Notes: generated from the sequence alone by a model not told the origin. A stretch of 62,309 nt of DNA from Clostridiaceae bacterium (GCA_012518795.1 JAAYRL010000031.1:1-62309), one strand, 5' to 3'; positions 7,546-17,175 are shown, counted from the stretch's first letter. Program-made: numbers and translations.

Positions 7546-8439
7546 TTACTGATCAAAAATTGCCAATAAAATAATTCCGGTAATCGCCAAACCGATTGAA
7601 GTATAGTGTTTCCAAGACAATTTTTCTTTGAGAAAAATCCTGCCCCAGATTACGGTCAACAAACAATAACAGGAAATGATCGGAGCAGCTGCAATCGGAT
7701 TTGCACCAATCGCATAAATATAAGCAACTTGACCACCGGTTTCAAAAACCGAAGCTGTTAGTTTCGGTCTGTCAGATTTTGTCAGCTTGAATTCACCACG
7801 TATTAAAAGAATGAAAAATACGATTAAACCGGTAATAAAAAAAGTGAATTCATAAGCAACATTGGCTTGAGCTTCATCCAGAGTTTCCAAAATCAGACTA
7901 TCGGCAAAAGTTCCTCCGGCATCGATCAAACTGTAAACAATCGGCAAAGCAATCGCCAGCAAACTTTTATGATATTTCATATTCGAAGCCTTTTGACGTT
8001 CCGCTCTGGCCACTTCGTCTTCCGCATACTCGGCAATACCTAATCCGATAATACCTATTAAAGTAAGACCTACTCCGATTAAAATTTCTCCCTTCGGTCT
8101 AACTCCCATCAACATATAAAATACAACGACTAAAGCACCCGAAGTATTACAAATCGGTGAAGAAACCGATAATTCAATATATCTTAAGCCGAAATAACCA
8201 ATGGCCATTGAAACAATGTATAAACCAGAAATCGGCAAATATGCCCAAATAACTTGCCATGAAAATATTACATTGTTAAAAACTACCTCATATCCGGCAT
8301 GCAAGCCCATAACAAGTCCAACAGCCATCACCATTTTTAACGGAGCGTTTTTTTCTGATCTATCCTGACAGCCTAGCTTGGAAAATAAATCTGAACCGCT
8401 CCATAAAAAAAGAGCTAATAGCGATAAAACCAACCACAT
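7546..8439 (-). CDS. EamA/DMT-family transporter
   Basis: This 297-residue protein has about ten hydrophobic segments in two five-segment halves, the layout of drug/metabolite transporters with two EamA domains. The C-terminal half shows the usual pattern (IAAAPIISCYCLLTVIWGRI, then FLKEKLSW and a last helix). The start at 8439 (MWLVLSLLALFLWSG) is preferred over a TTG nine codons upstream, because AGGG sits 7 nt before it and family members begin this way. The substrate cannot be told; family members move amino acids, nucleotide sugars or metabolites. It is transcribed alone. Confidence 0.82.
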   Translation of the reverse strand: MWLVLSLLALFLWSGSDLFSKLGCQDRSEKNAPLKMVMAVGLVMGLHAGYEVVFNNVIFSWQVIWAYLPISGLYIVSMAIGYFGLRYIELSVSSPICNTSGALVVVFYMLMGVRPKGEILIGVGLTLIGIIGLGIAEYAEDEVARAERQKASNMKYHKSLLAIALPIVYSLIDAGGTFADSLILETLDEAQANVAYEFTFFITGLIVFFILLIRGEFKLTKSDRPKLTASVFETGGQVAYIYAIGANPIAAAPIISCYCLLTVIWGRIFLKEKLSWKHYTSIGLAITGIILLAIFDQ

Positions 8440-8496
8440 CTTAATCCCTAACTTATTCTTGATCAATAATTTCTTTTAAACAACAAAATATATTAA

Positions 8497-8756
8497 ATAG
8501 CAATATTAACCATACTTTAAAATAGCAATATTAACCATTTTTTTAATAGCAATATTAATCATTTTTAATTATAAAAATTTAATCATAATAATTAAATCAA
8601 AAAATCATTGCTGTTCTCAGCCAATCGTAAATATTAATTGCTGTTCTCAGCCAATCGTAAATTGTAATTGCCGTTCTCAGCTAGTCATAAATTGTAATTG
8701 CCGTTCTCAGCCAATCATAAATTGTAATTGCCGTTCTCAGCCAATCAAAACCGTAA
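8497..8756. repeat. Two tandem repeat families: 18-bp type and five 30-bp units
   Basis: Three copies of aatagcaatattaaccat lie at about 8497-8570, followed by five 30-bp units with the core ttctcagccaatc that begin at 8607, 8637, 8667, 8697 and 8727. The units differ at a few positions. They lie upstream of both flanking genes (EamA transporter to the left, DUF1858 to the right), so they sit in a promoter-bearing region, though they end about 195 bp before the DUF1858 start. Confidence 0.92.
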
Positions 8757-8950
8757 TTAGTATACCGTTGAAAATGTCACATTTGCAACGTTTCTCAATT
8801 CAACATATCATATATAATAAATTAAGCTGAATATTAAAAAGTTTGTGATAATATGCAAAAAATAGTATTCACAATAATTATTCTTCTAATGTAATATTTG
8901 AAATTTCTTCAGATATTAACAGCAAACAAAAAAATAAAGGAGCTGGCAAG

Positions 8951-9211
8951 ATGAGTGATCAAATTATTAATAAAGACATGTTAATCGGTGATATTTTAAG
9001 AATAGATATTAGGTTGGCACCGGTATTTATGAGTATGGGAATGCACTGTCTCGGGTGTCCCGCCTCACAATTTGAATCAGTGGAACAAGCCTGTGCCGTA
9101 CATGGTCAGGATGTTGACTTCATCGTTGAGACATTAAGAACCAATTATCAAAGATTTCAAGAATTGGATAAAGCAAAAGCTGAACAAGCCGAAACTGCTG
9201 AAGCTGAATAA
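8951..9211 (+). CDS. DUF1858 redox-disulfide domain protein
   Basis: The small 86-residue protein carries the DUF1858 fold, often called the hybrid-cluster-protein-associated redox disulfide domain. The motif [13 protein letters not shown] with C-x2-C is diagnostic, and a third Cys occurs in EQACAVHG. It begins [11 protein letters not shown] as is usual for the family. An Ala/Glu-rich tail follows the domain. Its function is not established; redox partnering or metal/Fe-S handling is inferred from the cysteines. A strong AAAGGAG precedes the start. It stands alone, convergent with the anSME gene. Confidence 0.88.
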   Translation: MSDQIINKDMLIGDILRIDIRLAPVFMSMGMHCLGCPASQFESVEQACAVHGQDVDFIVETLRTNYQRFQELDKAKAEQAETAEAE

Positions 9212-9249
9212 ATTGGATCGAATTCCTAATCGAGATCCTGCTACCAATC

Positions 9250-10374
9250 CTATAATATTTTCGATCCTAAATATTTTAATCTTGGTAAAGCATAATTAAA
9301 GAATTGTTTATATGCTTTGCAGAATCTATTGAGATTTACAGAACCATCAACGATTAATGGCTCGCGATGACGTCTGCAGCCACCTCTGCAAATCTTAAAA
9401 TATTTGCAATTCTTACATGGTTCAGCAATGGGTTTTGATTCTTCCAATAATTTAGTTGAGTGTAATCTTTGCTCTATTTTAGCATAATCATCTTCCATGA
9501 TATTTCCGATTTTGTACTCATCTAAAACATAAAAATCGCACGGATAAAAACTTCCATCAGCCTCAACAACCATATGTGGGGTGCAATGACCGGTCATACC
9601 GCAGGTTCCGGGAGGTATACCTAATAACATGGCTAAATAATTTTCAAAATTCGAAACATAAATCAGATTGCCTCGAATGACATCCCGATACCAAACATCA
9701 AATAATTCACATAAGAATTTTGCGTATAAATCATTAGTTAAAGTAAATGGATAATTAAAATTCGGATTCTCCAAAGGATTTAGACAAGGAATATACTGCT
9801 GATAACGCAAATCATTTTCCTTGTAAAAATTGTAGATTTCCTTGGCTCTAACAGCTGTTGCAGAATTAATTACAGTTAGAATGTTAAAATCCACTTGATA
9901 TTTTTGTAAGAGTTTTATTGATGCCCATACTTGATCAAAAGTTCCATCTCCCTTTGTATCAATCCTAAATGTATTATGACTTTCTTTTGTTCCGTCAATC
10001 GATACCCCTACCAAAAATGAATGTTTTTTGAAAAACTCAGCCCATTCTTGGTTAAGAGTCATACCGTTAGTTTGAATACCATGATTCACAGATAATTTAT
10101 TTTTATTATATTTTTGTACTAAATTAATATATTTTTCAAAAAAATTAAGTCCGGCAAGTGTCGGTTCTCCACCTTGAAAAACTATAGAAACCTGACTGTC
10201 AGCATACGCAAAACTCTTTCTAATCAAAGTCTCCAATACATTATCAGTCATAATTCCATAATTCTCTTCTTCTCGTATGCTGCAAATATCATAATAAAAA
10301 CAATAGGTACAACGAATGTTGCAAGAACTTGAAGCAGGTTTGATTAGAAGTTGTAAATTGTGTGGTTTTTTCAT
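9250..10374 (-). CDS. Anaerobic sulfatase-maturing radical SAM enzyme (anSME)
   Basis: The 374-residue enzyme converts the active-site Cys of type I sulfatases to formylglycine, using S-adenosylmethionine. The radical SAM cluster motif C18-x3-C22-x2-C25 and FQGGEPTLAG are clear. The C-terminal SPASM domain follows the anSME pattern, including TCGMTGHC, YPCDFYVLDEYKIGN, CKNCKYFKICRGGCRR and a last Cys in RFCKAYK. Its likely substrate is encoded in this window: the sulfatase at 45031-46365 has C47-x-P-S-R. A 26-bp palindrome lies 40 bp upstream of the start. The nearest alternative is another SPASM maturase, but the overall pattern favours anSME. Confidence 0.9.
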   Translation of the reverse strand: MKKPHNLQLLIKPASSSCNIRCTYCFYYDICSIREEENYGIMTDNVLETLIRKSFAYADSQVSIVFQGGEPTLAGLNFFEKYINLVQKYNKNKLSVNHGIQTNGMTLNQEWAEFFKKHSFLVGVSIDGTKESHNTFRIDTKGDGTFDQVWASIKLLQKYQVDFNILTVINSATAVRAKEIYNFYKENDLRYQQYIPCLNPLENPNFNYPFTLTNDLYAKFLCELFDVWYRDVIRGNLIYVSNFENYLAMLLGIPPGTCGMTGHCTPHMVVEADGSFYPCDFYVLDEYKIGNIMEDDYAKIEQRLHSTKLLEESKPIAEPCKNCKYFKICRGGCRRHREPLIVDGSVNLNRFCKAYKQFFNYALPRLKYLGSKIL

Positions 10375-10413
10375 ATATTGCTATTTATTCTTTAAATTCA
10401 AATTGTTTTTTAA

Positions 10414-10439
10414 CAATGTTAATATTTATATTAACATTG
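10414..10439. promoter_or_regulatory. 26-bp palindrome upstream of the anSME gene
   Basis: caatgttaatat and its exact reverse complement flank a 2-bp centre. It lies 40 bp upstream of the anSME start and about 280 bp from the sodA start. The size and AT-rich symmetry fit a dimeric repressor operator (Fur/PerR-type or TetR/MarR-type), though it does not match the PerR box exactly. Confidence 0.5.
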
Positions 10440-10715
10440 CCATTCTTATCTGGAACAATTGTAACATCATTTTTATAACTTACCAAAATTCCTAATTCAA
10501 CATGTTTCTGTAATATATGTTACACTAAAAACATAAATACAAGTTACGGAACAAAAGTTACAACTTGCAAATTGGTATTAGTATATTCTACATGTAGTTC
10601 ATAATTATTATTTTTATAAATAGATATGAACATAATAATTAAAGTTACAAAAAAGCGAAAGCAATTTTATAACGAATTTGAAAAAATAGTAGCACAATAT
10701 CAAGGAGGATAACTT
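10440..10715. other. AT-rich intergenic region upstream of sodA
   Basis: It contains several copies of the word agttac near 10544-10573 and A/T-rich stretches. TATAAA at about 10613-10618 is a possible -10 for sodA, without a good -35. AAGGAGG just before 10716 is the ribosome site. Confidence 0.4.
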
Positions 10716-11327
10716 ATGGCAACTTATAAAGTAGATGATCTCGCATACGCATATGACGCATTAGTACCGACAATCGATGAAGAAACAATGCATTTACATC
10801 ATGATAAACATCATCAAGCTTATGTAAATAATCTAAATGCAGCTCTTGAAGGATTAGATATTGAAGATCAACCTATTCGTGATCTTTTATCAAATTTAGA
10901 CCAAATTCCTGAAGAAAAAAGACAAGCAGTCATCAATAATGGCGGTGGTCACATGAACCACAAAATGTTCTGGGAAAGCATGACTCCCGGCGGCGCAAAT
11001 GAACCTCAAGGTGAATTAGCTGATGAAATTGATAAAGCTTTCGGTAGTTTCGATGAATTCAAAGCAGCTTTTGAAGCAAAAGGTGCAGGTCAATTCGGCA
11101 GCGGTTGGGCATGGTTAGTATTAGATAATGGTGAATTAAAAGTAACCAGCACTCCAAATCAAAACAATCCTGTAATGGATGGCCTTGTTCCACTCTTAGG
11201 TAATGATGTTTGGGAACACGCATATTACTTAACCTACAAAAATGCTCGTCCTAATTATCTTAAAGCTTGGTGGGCAATAGTTAATTGGGATGTAGTAGCA
11301 GAACGTTATGCTGCAGCAAAAGCATAA
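10716..11327 (+). CDS. sodA: Superoxide dismutase, Fe/Mn family (Mn-type residues)
   Basis: The 203-residue enzyme dismutates superoxide to oxygen and peroxide in the cytoplasm. The metal ligands are present: His in HLHHDKHH, His in [11 protein letters not shown], and Asp and His in the signature DVWEHAYY. Gly-Gly before HMNH and the Gln in [10 protein letters not shown] fit the manganese rather than the iron subtype, although cambialistic use is possible. A strong AAGGAGG precedes the start. A near-perfect terminator follows, so it is monocistronic. Its presence implies exposure to oxygen in an otherwise anaerobic-looking lifestyle. Confidence 0.94.
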   Translation: MATYKVDDLAYAYDALVPTIDEETMHLHHDKHHQAYVNNLNAALEGLDIEDQPIRDLLSNLDQIPEEKRQAVINNGGGHMNHKMFWESMTPGGANEPQGELADEIDKAFGSFDEFKAAFEAKGAGQFGSGWAWLVLDNGELKVTSTPNQNNPVMDGLVPLLGNDVWEHAYYLTYKNARPNYLKAWWAIVNWDVVAERYAAAKA

Positions 11328-11374
11328 AGTGTTTGCAGCTTAAAGTATCTAAATTCAATATATATCAAGGATAT

Positions 11375-11412
11375 AAAAGTCATCCGAGTGATTAATTCTC
11401 GGATGACTTTTT
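11375..11412 (+). terminator. Intrinsic terminator of sodA
   Basis: aaaagtcatccgag pairs exactly with ctcggatgactttt, followed by a T-rich stretch. This is a strong rho-independent terminator. Confidence 0.92.
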
Positions 11413-11416
11413 GTTT

Positions 11417-11556
11417 GTTGATATACTTTTTATCACTTAGATTAATAGCTTATATTCGGTTGATATACTTTTTATCGCTTAGATTAATAGCTTATATTCA
11501 GTTGATATACTTTTTCCAGCTTAGATTAATAGCTTGTATCAGTTGATATATTATCT
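11417..11556. repeat. 42-bp tandem repeat, about 3.3 units
   Basis: Units beginning gttgatatactttttatc start at 11417, 11459, 11501 and 11542 (the last partial), and each also contains cttagattaatagctt. They fill the gap between the sodA terminator and the convergent E1 gene. Confidence 0.93.
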
Positions 11557-11584
11557 AAAATATATATACCAAATTAAGAATCTA

Positions 11585-14068
11585 TTAAACTCCTAATTTA
11601 TTGCGTCTGAGTATTTCACCGTCGGTGAAATTGTTTACAGGTGTATAACCGGCAATCGGTGCAATTCTTTCGTGGTAAAGATCAATGAACCAATCCGCTT
11701 GCGGGAAGAAATCGTCTTCCAATTCATAAGCCGGTGTAATCCAGTTACGTGAACCTAAGATTTGAACCGGTGCATCAAGATAATCAAATGCTAAGTTCTG
11801 AATGTTCTGTGCCAAATCATTGAGATAGGAGCCTCTGGCTGTTGCATCACCGGCAACAATGATTTTTCCGGTTTTCTTCACTGACTCAAGAACCATATCG
11901 TAATTAAACGGTACAAGTGTTCTGGCGTCAATAACTTCAGCGGAGATACCATATTCTTCTTGTAATTTATCAGCAGCTTCTAAAGCACGATACAATGTGG
12001 CACCAATCGTTAAGAAGGTAACGTCACTGCCTGTTCTGCGCATTACAGGTTCACCAATGGTAATCTCAAAGGGTTCTGCCGGCACACCTTCTTTGACAAA
12101 TTGTTCGCCAACATCGTATAGTCTTTGACTTTCAAAAACGATTACCGGATCTGTACCGTTGAGAGCTGAAGTTAAGAGACCTTTGACATCATACGGAGTT
12201 GCCGGGAATACGACTTTAATTCCCGGAATGTGTGCTACCAGTGAAGTCCAGTCTTGCGAGTGTTGTGCACCGTATTTTGAACCGACTGAAACACGGATAA
12301 CTACCGGCATTTTTAGGTAACCGCCGGACATGGCTTGCCATTTCGGTAATTGGTTAAATACTTCGTCACCGGCACGTCCCAAGAAGTCACAATACATCAA
12401 TTCTACTAAAGCACGACCGCCGGCCATTGCATAGCCAATAGCTGAACCGACAATTGCTGCCTCGGAGATTGGTGAATTGAAGAAACGATGATACGGAACT
12501 GCTTCTGTCAAACCGCGATAAGCAGCATATGCACCGCCCCAATCACGTAAGTCTTCACCATAAGCAATCAAGGTAGGATCTTCGTAGAATTTTTCGATCA
12601 CTGCTTCAAAAATTCCGTCACGGAATTGATAACGTCTATTCGGGCTCAGAAGTTTACCGTTTTCATCATAAGCATAACGCTCACGACGAGCAATTTGTTT
12701 GACTCTGACATTATCTTTTAATTCTTCTCTGGTTTGAAGCATATCGGCTTCAGCATCGGAGAATGATGCAACTTTTTGATTGGAGAACATCAAATCCTCA
12801 ATTGCTCTGGGCTCTGCCTGTAGATCCATACGTGGTGAAATGACCGGATCAATGGCTAATTTAACGGTTTGAGTTATTTTGTCTACAACATATTTATCAA
12901 TTTCATCAATTTCAGCTTGAGTTGCAACACCTGCCTCAATTAATTGAGCCGGATAAGTAACAATCGGATCGTGAGCTTTCCATGCGTCTTTTTCTTCTTC
13001 TGTTCTATATGAGTCTGCATCGGACGGTGAGTGACCGGAAAATCTGTAAGTTACTAATTCTAAGAAAATCGGTCCTTCTTTATCTTCGATGTTTTTCATC
13101 TTTCTCTTGTAAGCATCGATAACTGCTAACGGATTATTGCCGTCAACGGTTTCCGCATGCATCTGTCGCGGATTGCAAGCAGCACCGATCCGTGACGGAT
13201 TGCCGTAACCCATGGTTTCACCTTTGGTTTGTCCGCCCATACCGTAATGGTTATTATTGACATTAAAGATTAAAGGCAAGCCGCCTTTCATATCACCTTC
13301 CCATAAGGTTTCATATTGGTCCATTGTCGCCATGGCCAGAGCTTCCCAAACCGGACCGCAACCCATGGAACCGTCACCGAAGTTACCGATTACAATACCG
13401 GGTTGGCGATTTACTTTTTTGTATAGAGCCGCACCCACAGAGATATCCGCTGAACCGCCAACAATAGCATTATTCGGATATATTCCGAGCGGTGTAAAAT
13501 AGCTGTGCATTGATCCGCCTAGACCTTGATTAAATCCGGTTTCTTTTGCGAATATTTCCGCTAATATCCCATAAAGAATATAGTCGACTGCCAATTCTTG
13601 AACTGATCCTTCACTGTCACGAATTGATTCTATCGCTTTAAGCTGTTTACCATCCATAAAGGATTCCATGATTTCCATCAATTCCGCATCATCTAATTTG
13701 CGAATAGCGGAAAAAGCTTTGGCTAAAACTTCACCATGGCTACGATGTGAACCGAAAATATAATCATTTTTATCTAAGTAGAAAGCTTGTCCTACAGCTG
13801 CCGCTTCTTGACCGATTGATAAGTGAGCCGGACCCGGATTATTGTATTCCATACCTTTATATGCATTAGTAGTCTTGATCGACATCAACATATCTTCAAA
13901 TTCACGAATTAATCGCATATCACGATAAATATTCATGAATTCTTCTTTAGTAAAATTGTCTTTTTCATCTTTAACGGTTTTTTGATACTGATTTACCGGA
14001 ATATCTTGTAACTCAATCATGCGTGGCGCACGAGCTTCTTCCGGAATAATTGGTAATGATTTTGTCAT
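11585..14068 (-). CDS. Fused E1 alpha/beta subunit of a 2-oxoacid (pyruvate-type) dehydrogenase
   Basis: This 827-residue protein fuses the two usually separate E1 subunits. The alpha-like half (about 40-430) holds the thiamine diphosphate motif GDGSMG from 231, ending in NNNHYGMGG. The beta-like half (about 480-827) begins RYQFRDGIFEAVIE and includes AYGEDLRDWGGAY and LVELMYCDFLGRAGDE. E1 decarboxylates a 2-oxoacid and transfers the acyl group to lipoyl-E2. The substrate is most likely pyruvate, but acetoin or branched-chain acids cannot be excluded. It is the last gene of an E2-E3-E1 set, 167 bp after E3, with AAGGAG before its start. Confidence 0.85.
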   Translation of the reverse strand: MTKSLPIIPEEARAPRMIELQDIPVNQYQKTVKDEKDNFTKEEFMNIYRDMRLIREFEDMLMSIKTTNAYKGMEYNNPGPAHLSIGQEAAAVGQAFYLDKNDYIFGSHRSHGEVLAKAFSAIRKLDDAELMEIMESFMDGKQLKAIESIRDSEGSVQELAVDYILYGILAEIFAKETGFNQGLGGSMHSYFTPLGIYPNNAIVGGSADISVGAALYKKVNRQPGIVIGNFGDGSMGCGPVWEALAMATMDQYETLWEGDMKGGLPLIFNVNNNHYGMGGQTKGETMGYGNPSRIGAACNPRQMHAETVDGNNPLAVIDAYKRKMKNIEDKEGPIFLELVTYRFSGHSPSDADSYRTEEEKDAWKAHDPIVTYPAQLIEAGVATQAEIDEIDKYVVDKITQTVKLAIDPVISPRMDLQAEPRAIEDLMFSNQKVASFSDAEADMLQTREELKDNVRVKQIARRERYAYDENGKLLSPNRRYQFRDGIFEAVIEKFYEDPTLIAYGEDLRDWGGAYAAYRGLTEAVPYHRFFNSPISEAAIVGSAIGYAMAGGRALVELMYCDFLGRAGDEVFNQLPKWQAMSGGYLKMPVVIRVSVGSKYGAQHSQDWTSLVAHIPGIKVVFPATPYDVKGLLTSALNGTDPVIVFESQRLYDVGEQFVKEGVPAEPFEITIGEPVMRRTGSDVTFLTIGATLYRALEAADKLQEEYGISAEVIDARTLVPFNYDMVLESVKKTGKIIVAGDATARGSYLNDLAQNIQNLAFDYLDAPVQILGSRNWITPAYELEDDFFPQADWFIDLYHERIAPIAGYTPVNNFTDGEILRRNKLGV

Positions 14069-14234
14069 GATCTTCTCCTTAGTTAAAAACTATTGTTTTT
14101 GTTTGTATGTTATTAATTTTCTCTTACTCTAATATATCTACTTGTTTATTCTTATCTTGATAAATTGAACTTATTTACTCTTATCTTAATTTTATTCTTA
14201 TCTTAATAAATTGAAGTGTTAAATTTTTCTTGTT

Positions 14235-15596
14235 TTATAAAGCAAAAATTGCTTCTCTGATGACTTCTCCGACTGTCGGATGCGGGAAGATGAATTCTTT
14301 TATTTCATTGAGTGTCATTTGTTTTTCAATCATCATGCCCAAAGGAGTTACTAATTCCGATGCATAACTGCCCAGCATATGAGCTCCGATCAAATAATTG
14401 CGCTTGTTATCAACCAATATTTTGATCACACCGTTGCCTCCTTCAACTTCGGCAACATAGCGACCGCTATATGCCAGAGGAAGGGTTAAAGCTCTATAAT
14501 CCAATTCTTTCGCTTTGGCGCTTTCTTCGGATTCTCCGACAAAGCACATTTCAGGATTCGTATATAAAACTGACGGCATCGCTTCATAGCGCATTACATC
14601 TTTTTTACCGAGAATAGTATTGATTGCAACTTCCGCTTCCCGATATGCCGCATGTGCCAACATCCATTTACCGTTTACATCGCCGATCGCATAGACATTC
14701 GGTATATTTGTGAGCATTTGGTCATCAACTTTAATATTCGCACGATCACATTCAACACCGATATTTTCTAAACCGATATCTGCTGAAACGGCACGTCTGC
14801 CAATTGAAATCAAACAATAATCCGCATCGATTTTTTCTTTCTTGCCTTCGTATTCATATTCAACATAATTATCTCCAAAACCGGTAACTGTTGAGTTCAA
14901 TTTAAATTCCAATCCCTTGGCTTCAAAATTCTTTTGCAACAATTTACCTAATTCGGCATCAACCGTTCCGGCAATATGATCTAGCATTTCTACCACGGTT
15001 ACTTTGGTTCCTGCCGTTTGGAAATAACTTGCCATCTCTAAACCGATAACACCGCCACCAACTATCACCATTTTTTCCGGAATAACTTCAAGATCTAATA
15101 TTTCTCGGCTGGTCAGAACAAAACCTTTTTCTAAACCTGCTTGCAATCCTTCAATCGGCGGTTTTATTACTTCAGAACCGGAAGCAATAATCAGATTTTT
15201 TCCTTGATATTCTTTACCGTCGGCTTCAACTGTAATCACTCCGTTTTGGCGATTTTTAATTGTAGCTTTTGCTTCAACAACATCAACCTTGTTGCGTTTC
15301 AAAGTCATTGCTACACCGCTAACCAACTTTTTTACAACTTTATTTTTGCGTTTGATTACTTTTGCCTGGTCGATTTTTGCATTTTCTGCCGTAACGCCGT
15401 AAGCAGAGCCGTCACTTGCATATTCATAAATTTTTGCCGAATTCAAAAGTGCTTTGGATGGTACACATCCTTCATTTAAGCAAACTCCTCCGAGATTTCT
15501 TTTCTCGAACAGACAGGCTTTCAAACCATTTTCTCCGGCTCTTTGGGCTGCTAAATAGCCTCCGGGACCGCCACCTATTACTAAAACATCGTACAT
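14235..15596 (-). CDS. lpdA: Dihydrolipoamide dehydrogenase (E3)
   Basis: This 453-residue FAD enzyme reoxidises dihydrolipoyl-E2 with NAD+. The N-terminal FAD loop GGGPGGYLAAQRA, the redox pair C39/C44 in GVCLNEGCVPSK, an NAD loop (GGGVIGLE), and the C-terminal active-site HPTVGE are all present. There is no lipoyl domain fused in front. It lies between E2 and E1 on one strand. Its ribosome-binding region is tandemly duplicated: two copies of a 20-bp segment with agaggacgataata lie immediately upstream. Confidence 0.94.
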   Translation of the reverse strand: MYDVLVIGGGPGGYLAAQRAGENGLKACLFEKRNLGGVCLNEGCVPSKALLNSAKIYEYASDGSAYGVTAENAKIDQAKVIKRKNKVVKKLVSGVAMTLKRNKVDVVEAKATIKNRQNGVITVEADGKEYQGKNLIIASGSEVIKPPIEGLQAGLEKGFVLTSREILDLEVIPEKMVIVGGGVIGLEMASYFQTAGTKVTVVEMLDHIAGTVDAELGKLLQKNFEAKGLEFKLNSTVTGFGDNYVEYEYEGKKEKIDADYCLISIGRRAVSADIGLENIGVECDRANIKVDDQMLTNIPNVYAIGDVNGKWMLAHAAYREAEVAINTILGKKDVMRYEAMPSVLYTNPEMCFVGESEESAKAKELDYRALTLPLAYSGRYVAEVEGGNGVIKILVDNKRNYLIGAHMLGSYASELVTPLGMMIEKQMTLNEIKEFIFPHPTVGEVIREAIFAL

Positions 15597-15637
15597 ATAT
15601 TATCGTCCTCTATTTTATATTATCGTCCTCTATTTTT
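15597..15637 (-). repeat. Tandem duplication of the E3 ribosome-binding segment
   Basis: attatcgtcctctatttt occurs twice in a row (about 15599-15616 and 15619-15636). On the minus strand it reads as two consecutive AGAGGA ribosome-site segments ahead of the lpdA start. Only the copy nearest the ATG is correctly spaced. Confidence 0.85.
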
Positions 15638-15750
15638 TCTTTATACTCTACAGGATAAAAAATCCGTTAGATTGATTATTCTTCTTAATTTAATTATTTC
15701 TCTGCTATCTCTACTATCCGTGAAATTTCATCATTAACCATTAAGCATCA

Positions 15751-17175
15751 TCATGATCCCATTAAGAACAAATCAAAGTTCTCCAAGGTTTGAATCAAGG
15801 CTTGTAAGAATAGTGAGCCCGGTGCTCCATCAATAGCTCTATGATCAATAGTCAACGATATGGTCATTGCCGTATATAATTCGAGTCCGCCGTCTTTACC
15901 GCTGCGCACTTTCTCATAGGTGGAAGATACTCCCACGATACATGTTTCTGGCGGATTGATTACCGGAGTAAAACTCTCTACACCCGATCTGCCCATATTT
16001 GTTATCGTAATTGTGCTGCCGGATAATTTGTCAGGATTGATTGATCCCTCATTACATTGGACTGCCAAGTCTCTTGCCTCAGCAGATATTTGAGTGATTG
16101 ATTTCAGATCTGCATTTCTTACAACCGGAACCATTAAGCCACGCGGAGTGTCTACTGCCACTCCCAAGTGGACTCGATTGAAGTGGCGGAAGACATTCTC
16201 TTCTGCTAAGTAATGTGCATTGCAATCCGGATATTTTTTAACTGTGCGGGATACTGCATATAGAATAATATCGTTGATCGTCGGTACACGTTGCAAAATG
16301 GCTAAACCCAGTTTCTCGTCCATGCCTTTTTCTTTTAATGCTTTCAGACGATTTCTCCAATTCAAAATATTACTTGCGTCAAATGAAGCATTTAAGGTAA
16401 GCTGTGCCATCTCAGACAGTGAGGCATGCATGGAACGAGCAATTACTTTGCGAATATTCGTAATCTTATCATCGGTATATTCGGCTTCATCAAGACTGAG
16501 TACTGCCTGATCTATCAATGCAGCTCCTTCGAGACTTTGTAATTCAGGTACTTTTGCCAAATCTTCTACGCGAACTGCTCCGCCTATTCCGCTGCCTGCT
16601 ATACCGGCTGCATAATCTTGACCGGCTGCTGTTGTCGCCACAAAACCTGCGTCAATTGCAGCTTCTACATCTCTTTCAATGATTCTGCCTTTTGGACCGG
16701 TTGCGGCAGCCATCCGCAAATCTACATTGTGTTTTGCTGCCAAACCTTTCGCTCTGGGACTTACCGGATGTTCACCGGCAACACTTGGTGTGGTTGCTAC
16801 TGCTGTACTTACCGGAGCTGCTGCCGCTTTAGCTGTGGCTTCCGGTGCTGATGCTGCTTCTTCTTCCGTTGCTGCAGCACTTGCTCCTGCTCCATCTGCA
16901 GTTGCTCCTTCAGGAATATACTCTTCCCAAGATTCCCCTGCTTCACCGATTACTAAAACATTCAATAAACAAGGTACATCATCACCTTCTTCAAAGAATA
17001 CCGCAATGATTTCACCGTCCGACGGTGCTTCTTCATCAAATGTCGCTTTGTCTGTTTCATAAGTAAAAAGCTTATCACCGGCGCTTACTTTGTCGCCTTT
17101 GGCCACATGCCATTCACCTATGATACAGCTTTCTACTGATTGCCCTTGTCTTGGCATTATTACTGGTACTGCCAT
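15751..17175 (-). CDS. Dihydrolipoamide acyltransferase (E2) with one lipoyl domain
   Basis: The 474-residue E2 core has a single N-terminal lipoyl domain (about 1-80; lipoylated lysine K43 in YETDKAT) and an Ala/Thr-rich linker (about 90-135). A peripheral-subunit-binding domain follows (VSPRAKGLAAKH...GPKGRIIERDV), then the catalytic domain (about 235-474) with H445 and D449 in DHRAIDG. It accepts the acyl group from E1 and passes it to CoA. It is the first gene of the set, with a GGGGG-rich ribosome site. No lipoate ligase or lipoyl synthase is in the window. Confidence 0.9.
   Translation of the reverse strand: MAVPVIMPRQGQSVESCIIGEWHVAKGDKVSAGDKLFTYETDKATFDEEAPSDGEIIAVFFEEGDDVPCLLNVLVIGEAGESWEEYIPEGATADGAGASAAATEEEAASAPEATAKAAAAPVSTAVATTPSVAGEHPVSPRAKGLAAKHNVDLRMAAATGPKGRIIERDVEAAIDAGFVATTAAGQDYAAGIAGSGIGGAVRVEDLAKVPELQSLEGAALIDQAVLSLDEAEYTDDKITNIRKVIARSMHASLSEMAQLTLNASFDASNILNWRNRLKALKEKGMDEKLGLAILQRVPTINDIILYAVSRTVKKYPDCNAHYLAEENVFRHFNRVHLGVAVDTPRGLMVPVVRNADLKSITQISAEARDLAVQCNEGSINPDKLSGSTITITNMGRSGVESFTPVINPPETCIVGVSSTYEKVRSGKDGGLELYTAMTISLTIDHRAIDGAPGSLFLQALIQTLENFDLFLMGS

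Noticed and set aside
13257-13502. Plus-strand frame inside the E1 gene
   Set aside because: It is antisense to a clearly conserved coding region and shows no recognisable domain.
16618-17062. Cys- or Ala-rich plus-strand frames opposite E2
   Set aside because: They mirror the Ala-rich linker of E2 and lack ribosome sites.
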